Of a stretch of 64,000 bases of DNA, positions 30,980 to 40,618 are shown piece after piece. The stretch's first letter is position 1. Every line of letters starts with the position of its first letter. Location of the stretch: contig NZ_CP064795.1 in assembly GCF_015644725.1 (NCBI RefSeq), positions 2,354,501-2,418,500 on the forward strand. Reading direction: 5' to 3'. A program made the translations under genes and the position numbers. The notes below the pieces were generated by a model, which worked only from the letters and a program-made list of their open reading frames with translations, was not told the origin of the DNA and did no database searches. Source of the stretch: Salinimonas marina (GTDB taxonomy: Bacteria > Pseudomonadota > Gammaproteobacteria > Enterobacterales > Alteromonadaceae).

Positions 30980-31007
30980 CAATAGGGTCATTCAACAATT
31001 TTTCCAG
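30980..31007 (-). promoter_or_regulatory. Candidate sigma32 promoter of grpE
   Basis: On the minus strand CTGGAA (31007-31002) and CCCTATTG (30987-30980) are separated by 14 bp, each with one or two differences from the heat-shock consensus. It lies 46 bases upstream of the grpE start. Confidence 0.5.
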
Positions 31008-31349
31008 CCCCGAAAGTAAAAAAATTTGCAAACCTGGTTTGCGTTAGCCCTTTCGGAACTTAGGACTGAAGCTAGTAATGGGGCTGCTTATGTTGGGTTC
31101 AAGGGTAACCGTATAAAATTTGTGGATGTTAAGGTGTTTTTTAGGTAATAGCGGCAATATACAGGTGTTAAGAGCGCGTAAATGTGCAAGACAGGAGGTT
31201 TCACCCACGCAAAGCATAGCCCGTGAGATTTGGTTGTCGGTTGTTACCCCCAGGCCATTCACAGATCAATTCGGTGTCTGCTGTCTTGTTGGCTGGCTGA
31301 AACATAGGGTATGGTAAGGTAATTATCTGATTATTTAACTTTTATTATC
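31008..31349. other. Intergenic region upstream of grpE and the histidine kinase gene
   Basis: No gene is supported. The 72-codon minus-strand ORF at 31044-31262 has no family features. This stretch should hold the promoter of the plus-strand kinase gene, but I see no convincing box. In E. coli grpE is divergent from nadK at this place. Confidence 0.4.
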
Positions 31350-34300
31350 ATGCTCAGCATCTGGTCGGTAGGCGCAATCGTAATTTGTTATCTGGCCCTG
31401 TTGTTTGTTATTGCCTTTGCCGGGGATAAATGGCTGCGTGCGAATCAGCAGCATCCGGTATTGTACAGCCTGGGGCTGGGCGTTCACTGTACCTCCTGGG
31501 CGTTTTTCGGCACCACGACTCAGGCCGCTCAGTTTGGCTGGGCGGTTGTCCCTACTTATGTCGGTATCATGCTGGTGATGACATTTATGTTCCCGGTATT
31601 GCTGCGGATTAACCGGCTTTGCCAGCAACACAGTGTTAGCTCTCTGGCCGACTTTATCGCCCTAAAATACCAGGGTGCCCACTTTATAGCCGCCCTCATC
31701 ACCTTGTTATGCTTTATCGGGGTTATTCCCTATCTTGCTCTGCAACTGGATGCTATCACCAAGAGCATTAATTTACTCGCCCCCCACCAGGAACAGCAAA
31801 GTCATACCGTAGGATTATATGTGGCGGCGTTAATGGCATTATTTGCGATTTTATTTGGCACGCGCACCTTAAGTTTAAAAGATAAGCACCCGGGCTTGCT
31901 GCTGACCATTGCGGTAGAATCCGTCATCAAGCTGGCCGGCCTGAGTATTGTCGGCATTTATGTGTGTTACAGCCTGTTTGATGGGCCACTGGATTTATTT
32001 GCCCAGGCCGGCGCCCACCCGGTCGCCCGTGAAGTCATCTACGCCGACAGCTCGCTATGGGTATATCTGAGCCATATCTTACTGGGAGTGTGCTCTATGT
32101 TTATCTTGCCCCGACAATTTCATATGAACTTTGTTGAATGCAATGGCGAAGGTGAGCTTAGAACCGCCCGGTGGCTGTTTCCGTTGTACTTACTGGCCAT
32201 CACTGTGTTTGTGTTACCTATTGCGCTGGCAGGCAGCATGTTGTTGGACACCGGATCGGTGAATTCAGACACCTTTGTGCTGGCTTTGCCCTTGTTTGCC
32301 GGCAACGAGAGCGTGGCGCTGGCGGCCTTTATTGGCGGCTTGTCGGCAACCTCAAGCATGATTATTGTCGCCACCCTGGCGCTGGGCATTATGATCGCCA
32401 ACAATCTGATCACACCATTATGGCTTAAGATCCGTCTGGCAAAACACTCGGTGGGCTCCATGCAGTCCAGCGGGATCCTGACGATTCGGCGTATTACTGT
32501 GTTGGTGGTGTTGTCGGTGGCGTTCTGGTATCACCTTAATATCAGCCAGACCGCGCCTCTGGTAAAAAGCGGGATTGTGGCTATTGCCTTATTAGCGCAA
32601 ATGTTGCCTACCATGTTATTCGGGCTTTACTGGTCCAGAAGTACGGTAACCGCGGCCAGTCTGGCTATGCTGGCGGGCCTGTGCTGCTGGATAGTCTGGT
32701 TGCTCTACCCCAGTTTGCTTGCCAGCTATTACTTTAACCCCGCCCCCAGTGACGCTGAGCTGGGACTGGGGTTTGTGCTGAGTCTGTTAGTCAATTGCCT
32801 CACCTTTATCGGGGTCAGTCTGCTAACCCCCGCCCGTTCCGACCAGCCAGGCTTCGCCAACAATGCCCCGCTGATTCCTGAGCTGGCGATTCGCATAGCC
32901 GATTTGATGCAACTCACCGCACGGTTACTGGAGCCGCGCGAACAAGACCGTTTAATCGCCCAGCTATCGGCTCAGCCTAGTCAGGGATTTGCCAGTGCTG
33001 CATTGCTACAGAATGTTGAACACAGACTCGCGGCCCAGGTCGGCACGCCCAGCGCCAGAGTGCTATTAAGTGCCATTGCTCAAACCAGCCATACCGAATT
33101 GCCTGAGCTGGTGGACTGGGTTGAGGAAGCCTCCCAAACCTTTCAGTTTAATCACGAAGTGTTGCAGTCTTCGGTGCAGCATATCCAGCAAGGTATCAGT
33201 GTTCTGGATAGCAACCTGGCGCTGCTTGCCTGGAACGACCGCTATATCGACCTGTTCAATTATCCGGCTAATTTTTTGCATTCGGGCATGCCGATTACCT
33301 CACTGTTACAATTTAACGCCCGGCGGGGGTTGCTTGGCAACAGTCAGGATGTGGATGCCGAGATTGCAAAGCGGGTGGCGTACATGAAAGCCGGCAGACC
33401 TTACAAATATCTGCGCAAGCAACCAGATGGCCGAGCTATTGAGCTTAACGGCAGTCCCCTACCTGGAGGCGGCTATGTCACCACCTACAGCGATATAACC
33501 GAATACACCCTTACTCAGGAAGCGCTGGAACAGGCGAAAAATGCGTTAGAAGCGCGGGTGGCCGCGCGCACTGAACAGCTACATCATGCCCGGCTTGAAG
33601 CCGAGCAGGCCAATGAAAGCAAAACCCGATTTTTAGCAGCAGCCGGCCACGATCTGATGCAACCCTTTAATGCAGCGACCTTGTTTGCCTCTATGCTGGC
33701 GCAAAAAACCAAGGGCACTGAACTTGAAACCCTTAGCAAGGGCGTGACCACCTCGTTATCCTCGGCTGAAAGTCTGCTTAGTATGTTATTGGATATGACC
33801 CGGCTGGAATCGGGTGTGCTGAAGCCGCAGCTATCCCGATTTGCCCTGACAGATATTCTGGAGCCGCTATATCGGGAATTCACGGTGATCAGTGAACAAA
33901 AAGGGCTGCATCTGAGTTATATGCCAACCACAGTCTGGGTCTATTCGGATCGGCGATTGCTGCGGCGTATTGTGCAAAACTTGTTATCTAATGCCGTACG
34001 CTATACCAACAGCGGCAAAGTCCTTCTCGGGGTCCGGCGCCGCTGTGCCGATCAGGCTGAAATCTGGGTCTGTGATACCGGCCCGGGGATCGCTGCTGAA
34101 AAACAACAGGAAGTGTTTGCTGAGTTTCATCAGCTCGATAGTCAGCATAATAATCCAGGTCTGGGCCTGGGACTGACCATAGTGGATCGGATGAGTGGCT
34201 TGTTAGAGCATCCGGTAGGATTATTTTCAAAACCACACCAGGGTACCCGATTTACATTGAGTGTCCCAAGGGTAAGTGGCACGGCTACCCCGGCGCCTAA

Positions 34301-34730
34301 TAAGGCCCCCGAAACCGCAACACACACTCTGCCATTCATGCGCAATCTGAAGGTGTTGGTGGTGGAAAATGACGAACAGGTATCACAGGCTCTGAAATTA
34401 TGCTTTGAATACTGGGGGGCGCAGGTAATCTGCGTCACCGACCGACATCAGGCCACACAACACTGTCCGGAGCCTCCGGCTATTATGCTGGTTGATTATC
34501 ACTTAAACGGAAATGATCGCGGAACCAGGGTGGCTCAGGAGCTTCGGGAATTTTGGGGCCAGTCAGTGCCCGGTATCTTGAATACCGCGAATCGCGAAGA
34601 GGGTATTAAGGATGTGGCAGCACAACATGAATTGTTTTATCTGAGCAAGCCGATCAAGCCGCTGCTGCTTCGCCGCGCCGTCAGGACGCTGCTGAGCGAG
34701 TACCCGTGGGTCCCGATACCAGCTGATTAA
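31350..34730 (+). CDS. Hybrid histidine kinase with sodium:solute symporter domain (CrbS-like)
   Basis: This 1126-residue inner-membrane sensor has residues 1 to about 500 as an SSF/SLC5-like domain with 12-13 helices (LGLGVHCTSWAFFGT, LPRQFHMNFVECNGEGELRTARWLFPLYL). A linker resembling the STAC region and a PAS domain follow (HIQQGISVLDSNLALLAWND near 610). HisKA has its phosphoacceptor His in FLAAAGHDLMQPFNAA near 768. HATPase motifs are QNLLSNAVRYT, DTGPGIA and GLGLGLTIV. A C-terminal receiver has its Asp in MLVDYHLNG near 1049. This matches CrbS/MxtR-type kinases that tune acetate metabolism through acs. Its partner is encoded convergently and their 3' ends overlap by 50 bases. Confidence 0.9.
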   Translation: MLSIWSVGAIVICYLALLFVIAFAGDKWLRANQQHPVLYSLGLGVHCTSWAFFGTTTQAAQFGWAVVPTYVGIMLVMTFMFPVLLRINRLCQQHSVSSLADFIALKYQGAHFIAALITLLCFIGVIPYLALQLDAITKSINLLAPHQEQQSHTVGLYVAALMALFAILFGTRTLSLKDKHPGLLLTIAVESVIKLAGLSIVGIYVCYSLFDGPLDLFAQAGAHPVAREVIYADSSLWVYLSHILLGVCSMFILPRQFHMNFVECNGEGELRTARWLFPLYLLAITVFVLPIALAGSMLLDTGSVNSDTFVLALPLFAGNESVALAAFIGGLSATSSMIIVATLALGIMIANNLITPLWLKIRLAKHSVGSMQSSGILTIRRITVLVVLSVAFWYHLNISQTAPLVKSGIVAIALLAQMLPTMLFGLYWSRSTVTAASLAMLAGLCCWIVWLLYPSLLASYYFNPAPSDAELGLGFVLSLLVNCLTFIGVSLLTPARSDQPGFANNAPLIPELAIRIADLMQLTARLLEPREQDRLIAQLSAQPSQGFASAALLQNVEHRLAAQVGTPSARVLLSAIAQTSHTELPELVDWVEEASQTFQFNHEVLQSSVQHIQQGISVLDSNLALLAWNDRYIDLFNYPANFLHSGMPITSLLQFNARRGLLGNSQDVDAEIAKRVAYMKAGRPYKYLRKQPDGRAIELNGSPLPGGGYVTTYSDITEYTLTQEALEQAKNALEARVAARTEQLHHARLEAEQANESKTRFLAAAGHDLMQPFNAATLFASMLAQKTKGTELETLSKGVTTSLSSAESLLSMLLDMTRLESGVLKPQLSRFALTDILEPLYREFTVISEQKGLHLSYMPTTVWVYSDRRLLRRIVQNLLSNAVRYTNSGKVLLGVRRRCADQAEIWVCDTGPGIAAEKQQEVFAEFHQLDSQHNNPGLGLGLTIVDRMSGLLEHPVGLFSKPHQGTRFTLSVPRVSGTATPAPNKAPETATHTLPFMRNLKVLVVENDEQVSQALKLCFEYWGAQVICVTDRHQATQHCPEPPAIMLVDYHLNGNDRGTRVAQELREFWGQSVPGILNTANREEGIKDVAAQHELFYLSKPIKPLLLRRAVRTLLSEYPWVPIPAD

Positions 34731-35339
34731 ACAACACCCCGGCCTGAGTGCGATTAACCACATCAAGCTTTCGCAGTACTGCAGAAACATGCTGTTTAAC
34801 GGTAGACTCGGAAATATCCAGCTCATACGCAATCTGTTTGTTGAGCAATCCATCCGCCAGCATTTTCAGCACCCGAAACTGATGGGGGGTCAACAGGGAA
34901 AGACTTTTAGCGAAGCGGCTTTCTTCCTGACTCAATTCGTCAGGCGAGAGTAAGCCCGGTGGCACCCATATGTCGCCGTCCATAATCTGCCGGACCGCCG
35001 CGGTGATGTTATCCAGTGAGGTAGATTTTGGAATGTAACCACTGGCCCCATTTCCATCACCCGTTTAATCAGACCCGGATCTTCTTCGGCTGACACCACC
35101 ACCACCAGCAGCTGATCGTGTTGCGTCAGAAGCTGAGCCAGGCCCGAAAGCCCCTGATTGCCGGGCATGTTCAGGTCCAGAAACACCAGCTCAATGGCGG
35201 CATTTTGTGCCAGCACCTGACAGGCTTCGTCGAGGCTGGCCGCTTCATGCAATGCCCCCTGAACAATCGTACCCAACGCCTGCTTCATGGCAGCCCTGAA
35301 GAGGGGGTGATCATCAGCAATCAGTACCTGTGTATGCAT
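34681..35339 (-). CDS. LuxR-family response regulator (CrbR-like), apparent frameshift
   Basis: The receiver half (from ATG 35339, THTQVLIADDHPLFRAAMKQ-like start, phospho-Asp in LVFLDLNMPGNQG) runs into a false frame after RVMEMG. One extra base in the CCCC run at 35046-35049 restores ASGYIPKSTSLDNITAAV and joins the NarL/LuxR helix-turn-helix half (LTPHQFRVLKMLADGLLNKQ, ESTVKQHVSAVLRKLDVVNR). The repaired protein has 219 residues, normal for the family. Likely phosphorylated by the convergent symporter-fused kinase. In Vibrio and Pseudomonas the equivalent regulators activate acetyl-CoA synthetase genes; here the neighbouring 3-hydroxybutyrate locus is a plausible target. Confidence 0.85.
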
Positions 35340-35393
35340 CGTCGTGGAGCAACCGTCTTATCAACCTGTTAACAGTCTATCAACATCCCGGGG

Positions 35394-35492
35394 AACATCA
35401 ACGGACAGGTACAAAGTTTCTCTGACCCGCGCTATTTAGGACGCGAACATCAATAGACTGGCAAAAGTTTTCGCTGGCCAGCGCTATTTAGC
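35394..35492. repeat. Two diverged 47-bp direct repeats
   Basis: The segments 35394-35440 and 35446-35492 are the same length and agree at about three quarters of positions, sharing AACATCAA at the start and GCGCTATTTAG at the end. They lie between the response-regulator start and the TonB receptor terminator, in the regulator's likely promoter region. Confidence 0.75.
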
Positions 35493-35507
35493 ATGAGGCA
35501 CCCTGAC

Positions 35508-35536
35508 ACAAAAAAGGGCCACCCGGCCCTTTTTTC
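35508..35536. terminator. Bidirectional terminator after the TonB receptor gene
   Basis: AAAAAAGGGCC (35510-35520) pairs with GGCCCTTTTTT (35525-35535) around a 4-base loop, downstream of the receptor's stop on the minus strand. Confidence 0.88.
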
Positions 35537-35558
35537 GTTTTATCGTCAGTAATTTGGT

Positions 35559-37887
35559 TTAAAAACGGTAGCCCACGGTCAGATGGACGGTGCGGGGATC
35601 GCCATAGTAACCAATCAAGGTGGTATCGTTCCCCAGCCCCGGACCAAAGCTGCCATCCTCATTACGGGTCACAAAATCATAGCCCCCACAAGGTATTCTT
35701 CGTCGGTCAGGTTTTTCAGGTGCAGGCCGCCATACCACTGGCCCTCCACGCTTTCCCAACCCAGGCTCAGATTCAGCAATCCGTAGCCATCTTGTTGAAT
35801 CAGATCGCTGGTCTCAAAAATAAGATAATCATCGCGATAATAGTAGTTGGCATTAAAGGTAAAGAAACCATAGCTGGTGTCCATGCCATAATTGGCCGCC
35901 AGGTTAAGGGTGCTTTCCGGGGTGCTGGCCAGCCCGATTAGTGGCGGTACCGCATTGTTTTTCTTGATTTCAAAATCAATATAGCCATAGGCAATATCAA
36001 AGGTCAGATTATCTGTTGCCACATATGTGGCTTCTAGCTCAAGGCCTTTGGCCGCCGTTTCGGCAGCATTACGCAGACGTTGCTGCAGCGCGGTGGGATC
36101 GTCCGTGCTTCCTTCAATACCAATATACTGGCGGTCTTTGTGATCGTAGGAAAACACGGTGGCGTTCACCCGTAACGCGTCACTGAGATCGCTTTTGATA
36201 CCCAGCTCGAATGAATCAACCACTTCGGGACTCACACCCGGCTCATTCACCGTAGCTCGCGGGTTGAACGTTCCCGACTTAAAGCCCTGAGCATAGCTGG
36301 CAAAGAGCATAAGATCGGGGCTGAACTTATACTCAACGCCCACCCGTGGCGTAAAGCGCGACCAGCTTTCAGTGGCCGGGGCATCCAGCAGACCATCATT
36401 ATCGGAATCGCTGCCCAGTACCTGCGGGATCACCACCTCATCCGGGCGTACAAACCCATCTATCCAGCCACTTTCAGGGTATAGGTTGGTTAAAACCGTA
36501 CCGTTGTAAACCGTGGCTTGCTTTTCTTCATCGGTAAATCGGGCCCCCAGCGAGACCGATAACTGCTGACTGATATCATAATTCAACTGCGCATAGCCGG
36601 CCCAGCTTTCACTGTTATTGCAGCCTGAAACTTCCCGGGTAAAGCCCGGCGTGCCTTCAGGAAAAATACCCAGCGCGGCAAAGTCGCGTCCCAATACCCC
36701 TAAAACCGCATCAAACACCCCGCAAGACTCACCCTCGTAGTAATACAGGCCACTGACCACATTAAAGTCCTGACCGGTATAGTTGGCCTGCAATTCATGG
36801 GTGTCGTTATTGTCTTCATAGATGGCCGGTACATCAAAAATATCCAGCTGAGTGTTGTCAAAGTCGATATTAGTAGGCGAATAACTGTCGCGATGTGAAC
36901 CAATGTATTTTAACTGTAATGCATCCGAAACATCATAGCGCATCATCCAGCTATAGCCCTCCAGTTCTACTTTATTGCTGGTAGGCAAACTGGTGTAGGA
37001 ATCAAACACTGAGTCAGGTTGTGGGGCCTCGGTGCGAAGACTGGGTAGCAAGCGGTACCCGCCTTTGGAATTGGAGTCATCTTCGGTTTTGTCCCAGCCA
37101 AAGCGCAGGAAAAGATTATCGGTCGGATGGATTTCCAGGGTTAGCCGGGCGGCCCACAAATCTTTGTTGTAGTTTTCACGATCCTGACCCGGCTGGGCCG
37201 AGACCAGAAACTCACCAAAGCCGTCGCGATTAAGATTGGCATAACCAAATCCCAGATACACCGTATCTTCCATCAGCGGGTACTGACCGGTTATTTTCAC
37301 ATCCCGCTGACTGTAACTTCCTACCGTCCCCTGAAGATTCAGTTGCGGGTCACCGGTCATCTCTTTGGTAACATACTTAACCGCGCCGCCAATGGTGTTT
37401 TTGCCATAAAGCGTGCCCTGGGGGCCTCGTAATACTTCAATACGCTGCACATCGAGTAAGTCCATAACCGCCCCCTGGGGCCGCGCTATATACACATCGT
37501 CAACATAAATGCCGACACCCGGCTCATACCCCACAGCGGATCTTGCTGGCCCAGACCCCGGATGAATGCGGTTAGCGTGGAATTCGTGCCCCGGCTGGTT
37601 TGCAAGGTGGTGTTGGGAGAAAATTGCTGTACTTCAGTCAGTACGCTGATGCCTTTTTCGGTGAGTTCGGCAGCCCCAATTGAGGTGATGGCCACCGGTA
37701 CTTCCTGCAGGGTCTCCACCGTTTTACGGGCGGTGACTTCTATTCTTTCCAGCTTGCCTTTTTCTGGCTCTGCGGCTGCATTATTCTGTTGCGCCGCAGC
37801 AAGAGGCGTCCAGCTGCAGGCAGCAGCTACGGCGATTGCGCACAATGAACGCTGGCATGGCCGGGTAGTTCGGTAGATATGTTTCAT
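35559..37887 (-). CDS. TonB-dependent outer-membrane receptor (two apparent frameshifts)
   Basis: Three consecutive frames join into 776 residues when one base is added at CCCC 37529-37532 and one at CCCCC 35683-35687. The signal peptide (CAIAVAAACSWTPLAAAQQ) is followed by the plug domain (IEVTARKTVETLQEVPVAIT, AFIRGLGQQDPLWG joined to YEPGVGIYVDDVYIARPQGA, and VEVLRGPQG-type LRGPQGTLYGKNTIGGAV). A 22-strand barrel ends in HLTVGYRF with terminal Phe. It is divergent from the GntP permease gene across a strong palindrome, so it probably imports a ligand for the 3-hydroxybutyrate locus, perhaps an oligomer. The ligand is inferred from context only. Confidence 0.87.
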
Positions 37888-37983
37888 AACAAGTCCCTAT
37901 TATTGTAATTCGCTGGAGTCGTTTTTTTTATTTTCAGACTATCGATGAAAAAGTAATCTAATCTACTTTAGCGCGCAGGTATC

Positions 37984-38029
37984 TAGTACGTTAGTACGTA
38001 GCACCAAAGGCCTACGTACTAACGTACTA
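37984..38029. promoter_or_regulatory. Perfect 18-bp palindrome with nested 8-mers, probable operator
   Basis: TAGTACGTTAGTACGTAG (37984-38001) is matched exactly by its reverse complement at 38012-38029 around a 10-base spacer. Each arm is itself a tandem repeat of TAGTACGT, so the 8-mer occurs four times, two per orientation. It sits between the divergent TonB receptor and GntP permease starts, about 85 bases before the latter. It is not followed by a T run, so it is not a simple terminator. A multimeric repressor or activator site is the likely role. Confidence 0.8.
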
Positions 38030-38113
38030 TAGGCTCGCAACGAGCATACGGTCACAATGCGTTTTTACGTTATTAACAGGCTATCTCGGCACGTTATTAC
38101 AAGGAAACGCAAT

Positions 38114-39409
38114 ATGTTAAGTATGTTTGGCCTGGTGTCCGGCCTGATTCTATTGATTGTGCTGACCATTCGCGGGATGAACCTGTTTATCGCCGCGCCT
38201 CTGTGTGCACTGTTGGTGGCAGTCACTAATCACATCCCTGTATTTACCGGCGACAGCAATTTTATTGGTCTGTATATGAGTGGGTTTTCCGGTTTTATTG
38301 CGTCCTGGTTTTTTATGTTTTTACTGGGCGCAATTTTCGGCAAATTCATGGAAGATACCGGCGCCGCGGACGCGGTAGCACGCTGGATTGTCAGTAAACT
38401 GGGGTTCCGGCATGCCGTGCTGGCAGTGGTCCTGGCCTGCGCCATTCTTACCTATGGCGGGGTCAGCCTGTTTGTAGTCGCGTTTTCGGTCTATCCCATG
38501 GCGGTCAGCCTGTTTAAAGATGCCAATTTACCCCGTCGCTTTATCCCTGCAACACTCGCGTTTGGCTCGGTAACCTTTACCATGACTTCAGCCGGCTCCC
38601 CGGAGATTCAGAACTGGATCCCGATAAAATACTTAGGAACCTCGCCCTTTGCCGCGTGGGAAGTCAGCTTAGTGGTGGCGATATTTATGGCCTGCTTTGG
38701 TTATTGGTGGCTGCGCCGCATGATTGGCAAAGCCCTGGCAAACGGCGAAACCTTTGAGCCTCGCGAGCATGATCCCAAGATTGCTGAGCGCGATTATCCG
38801 CACCCGTTATCGGGGCTGGTGCCTTTACTGGTAGTATTAGTGCTGTCTTTTTTATTACACGACAGTCTTGGGCATTATGCACTTATTATTGCCCTGACCG
38901 GAGGCGTGGTAACGCTGATGGTCATTAACTATCGCTATTTCCAGAGTCTGACCGGGGCCGTCAACGCGGGCACGACCGGGGCGCTGGTGGCTATTGGGAA
39001 TACCGCCGCCGTGGTAGGGTTTGGCAGTATTGCCAAAAATACCGAAGCTTTTTCTGCCACCGTTGATTTAATGACCCAATTACCCGGCAATGAATTGATT
39101 GGAGCTGCGGTGGCGGTAAGTGTTATTGCCGGGTTGACCGGCTCGGCCTCAGGCGGCCAGGTGATCGTATTGCCATTGGTGGCCCCGCATTATATTGATC
39201 AGGGCGTTCCGCCTGACCAGTTACACCGGATTGTAGCTATTTCATCCGGCGCGTTAGACACGCTGCCGCATAATGGGTATGTGGTCACCACCATTCGCGC
39301 AATCTGCCACGAAACCCACCAGGCGGCCTATCGTGCGATGGCGGCGTTAACCCTGGTGACCCCGTTATTGGGACTGGCGCTGGCTATTACCTTATTCAGT
39401 GTGTTGTAA
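38114..39409 (+). CDS. GntP-family permease, probable 3-hydroxybutyrate importer
   Basis: The 431-residue inner-membrane transporter starts at ATG 38114 behind AAGGAAA; an ORF start at 38057 has no ribosome site. It has about 12 helices. GntP landmarks include FFMFLLGAIFGKFMEDTGAA, ILTYGGVSLFVVAFSVYPMA, TFTMTSAGSPEIQNWIPIKY and a late GLTGSASGGQVIVLPLVAPH and SSGALDTLPHNGYVVT. The subgroup with the SALDTLPHNG-type motif is associated with 3-hydroxybutyrate and related acids. Its downstream neighbours (hydrolase, PHB depolymerase, hydroxybutyrate dehydrogenase) support that. First gene of a four-gene operon. Confidence 0.85.
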   Translation: MLSMFGLVSGLILLIVLTIRGMNLFIAAPLCALLVAVTNHIPVFTGDSNFIGLYMSGFSGFIASWFFMFLLGAIFGKFMEDTGAADAVARWIVSKLGFRHAVLAVVLACAILTYGGVSLFVVAFSVYPMAVSLFKDANLPRRFIPATLAFGSVTFTMTSAGSPEIQNWIPIKYLGTSPFAAWEVSLVVAIFMACFGYWWLRRMIGKALANGETFEPREHDPKIAERDYPHPLSGLVPLLVVLVLSFLLHDSLGHYALIIALTGGVVTLMVINYRYFQSLTGAVNAGTTGALVAIGNTAAVVGFGSIAKNTEAFSATVDLMTQLPGNELIGAAVAVSVIAGLTGSASGGQVIVLPLVAPHYIDQGVPPDQLHRIVAISSGALDTLPHNGYVVTTIRAICHETHQAAYRAMAALTLVTPLLGLALAITLFSVL

Positions 39410-39417
39410 GGACAATT

Positions 39418-40605
39418 ATGAAACACCTCTTTTTATCGCGATTGGTTATTCTTACCTGGCTGCTGAGCCTGCCCGGCCATGCCAGTGAACTGCCGCTGGT
39501 ACAAAAACAAACCTACACCACCACCGATTTTACGCTATTTTCAGGCAAGCGCTTGCCTGAGGTGAAGGTAGGCTGGGAAAGTTACGGCAAGCTCAACGAG
39601 GACAAAAGCAACGTAGTGCTGGTTACGCATTATTTTTCCGGTTCGTCTCATGCCGCCGGAAAATATCGCGCCGATGATGCTGCCCCGGGTTACTGGGACG
39701 CCATCATTGGCCCCGGAAAGGCCATTGATACCAATAAGTTTTTTGTGATAAGCGTGGACTCTTTAGCCAATTTATCGGCGTATTCAAACGATGTGGTGAC
39801 CACGGGCCCCGCCAGTATCAATCCCGCTACCGGCAAGCCGTATGGGCTGGATTTTCCCGTGGTAACCATTCGTGATTTTGTCAATATTCAAAAGCAGGTG
39901 CTGGAAAGCCTGGGGATCACCAAACTGCACGCGGTCGTTGGTCCGTCCATGGGGTCTATGCAGGCGCTGGACTGGGCCAGCGCTTACCCGGCCTGGGTGC
40001 CCAGAATGGTCTCGGTTATCGGCTCGGGCGAAAGCGATGCCTGGACGACGGCGGCGCTGGAGCACTGGGCTTTGCCCATTAAACTGGACCCGCGCTGGCA
40101 ACAGGGCAATTACCGTAAGGCTAACCCTCCTACTGAAGGCCTGGTTGCAGCGCTGATGCTGATTACCCAACAGGCTTTGCACCCCGACTTTTTTAATCAA
40201 CAGGGCCAACGCTTAAACTACAGCGCTCTCGAACCAGCCCCGCTGCACGATATAACCGCCAGTCATTCTATTGTAACCTGGCTTGAGTCGCGGGCCCGGG
40301 CCCGGGCCAGTGAGATGGACGCCAATCACCTGCTGTACCTGGTCAGAGCGTGCCAGTTATTTGTGGCAGGTCATCAGGGGTCATTGCAGCAAGGCATTGA
40401 AGCTATTGAGGCAAAAACCTTATTTTTACCTGCCAGTAGTGATTTATTATTGATGCCTTATCTTGCCAAAGACGCGCATAAGGCGATGGTCACTGCCAAC
40501 AAAGACAGCGATTACGTGGAACTGGCTGGCGAACTGGGCCATTTAGAAGGGGTGCTGGATGTACAGGAACAACAGCAAAAACTAAAAACTTTCCTCGAAG
40601 AATAA
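39418..40605 (+). CDS. Secreted MetX-fold alpha/beta hydrolase
   Basis: The 395-residue product has a signal peptide (HLFLSRLVILTWLLSLPGHA) and then a homoserine-acetyltransferase-like fold: LPEVKVGWESYGKLNEDKSN at the start, nucleophile region VVGPSMGSMQALDWASAYP, acid in FLPASSDLLLMP and His in ELGHLEGVLD. True MetX needs cytoplasmic acetyl-CoA, so an exported copy should act as a hydrolase. In this operon, between a 3-hydroxybutyrate-type permease and a PHB depolymerase, cleavage of hydroxybutyrate oligomers or esters in the periplasm is a reasonable guess. The function has not been shown. Confidence 0.8.
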   Translation: MKHLFLSRLVILTWLLSLPGHASELPLVQKQTYTTTDFTLFSGKRLPEVKVGWESYGKLNEDKSNVVLVTHYFSGSSHAAGKYRADDAAPGYWDAIIGPGKAIDTNKFFVISVDSLANLSAYSNDVVTTGPASINPATGKPYGLDFPVVTIRDFVNIQKQVLESLGITKLHAVVGPSMGSMQALDWASAYPAWVPRMVSVIGSGESDAWTTAALEHWALPIKLDPRWQQGNYRKANPPTEGLVAALMLITQQALHPDFFNQQGQRLNYSALEPAPLHDITASHSIVTWLESRARARASEMDANHLLYLVRACQLFVAGHQGSLQQGIEAIEAKTLFLPASSDLLLMPYLAKDAHKAMVTANKDSDYVELAGELGHLEGVLDVQEQQQKLKTFLEE

Positions 40606-40618
40606 AACAGGAAACATC

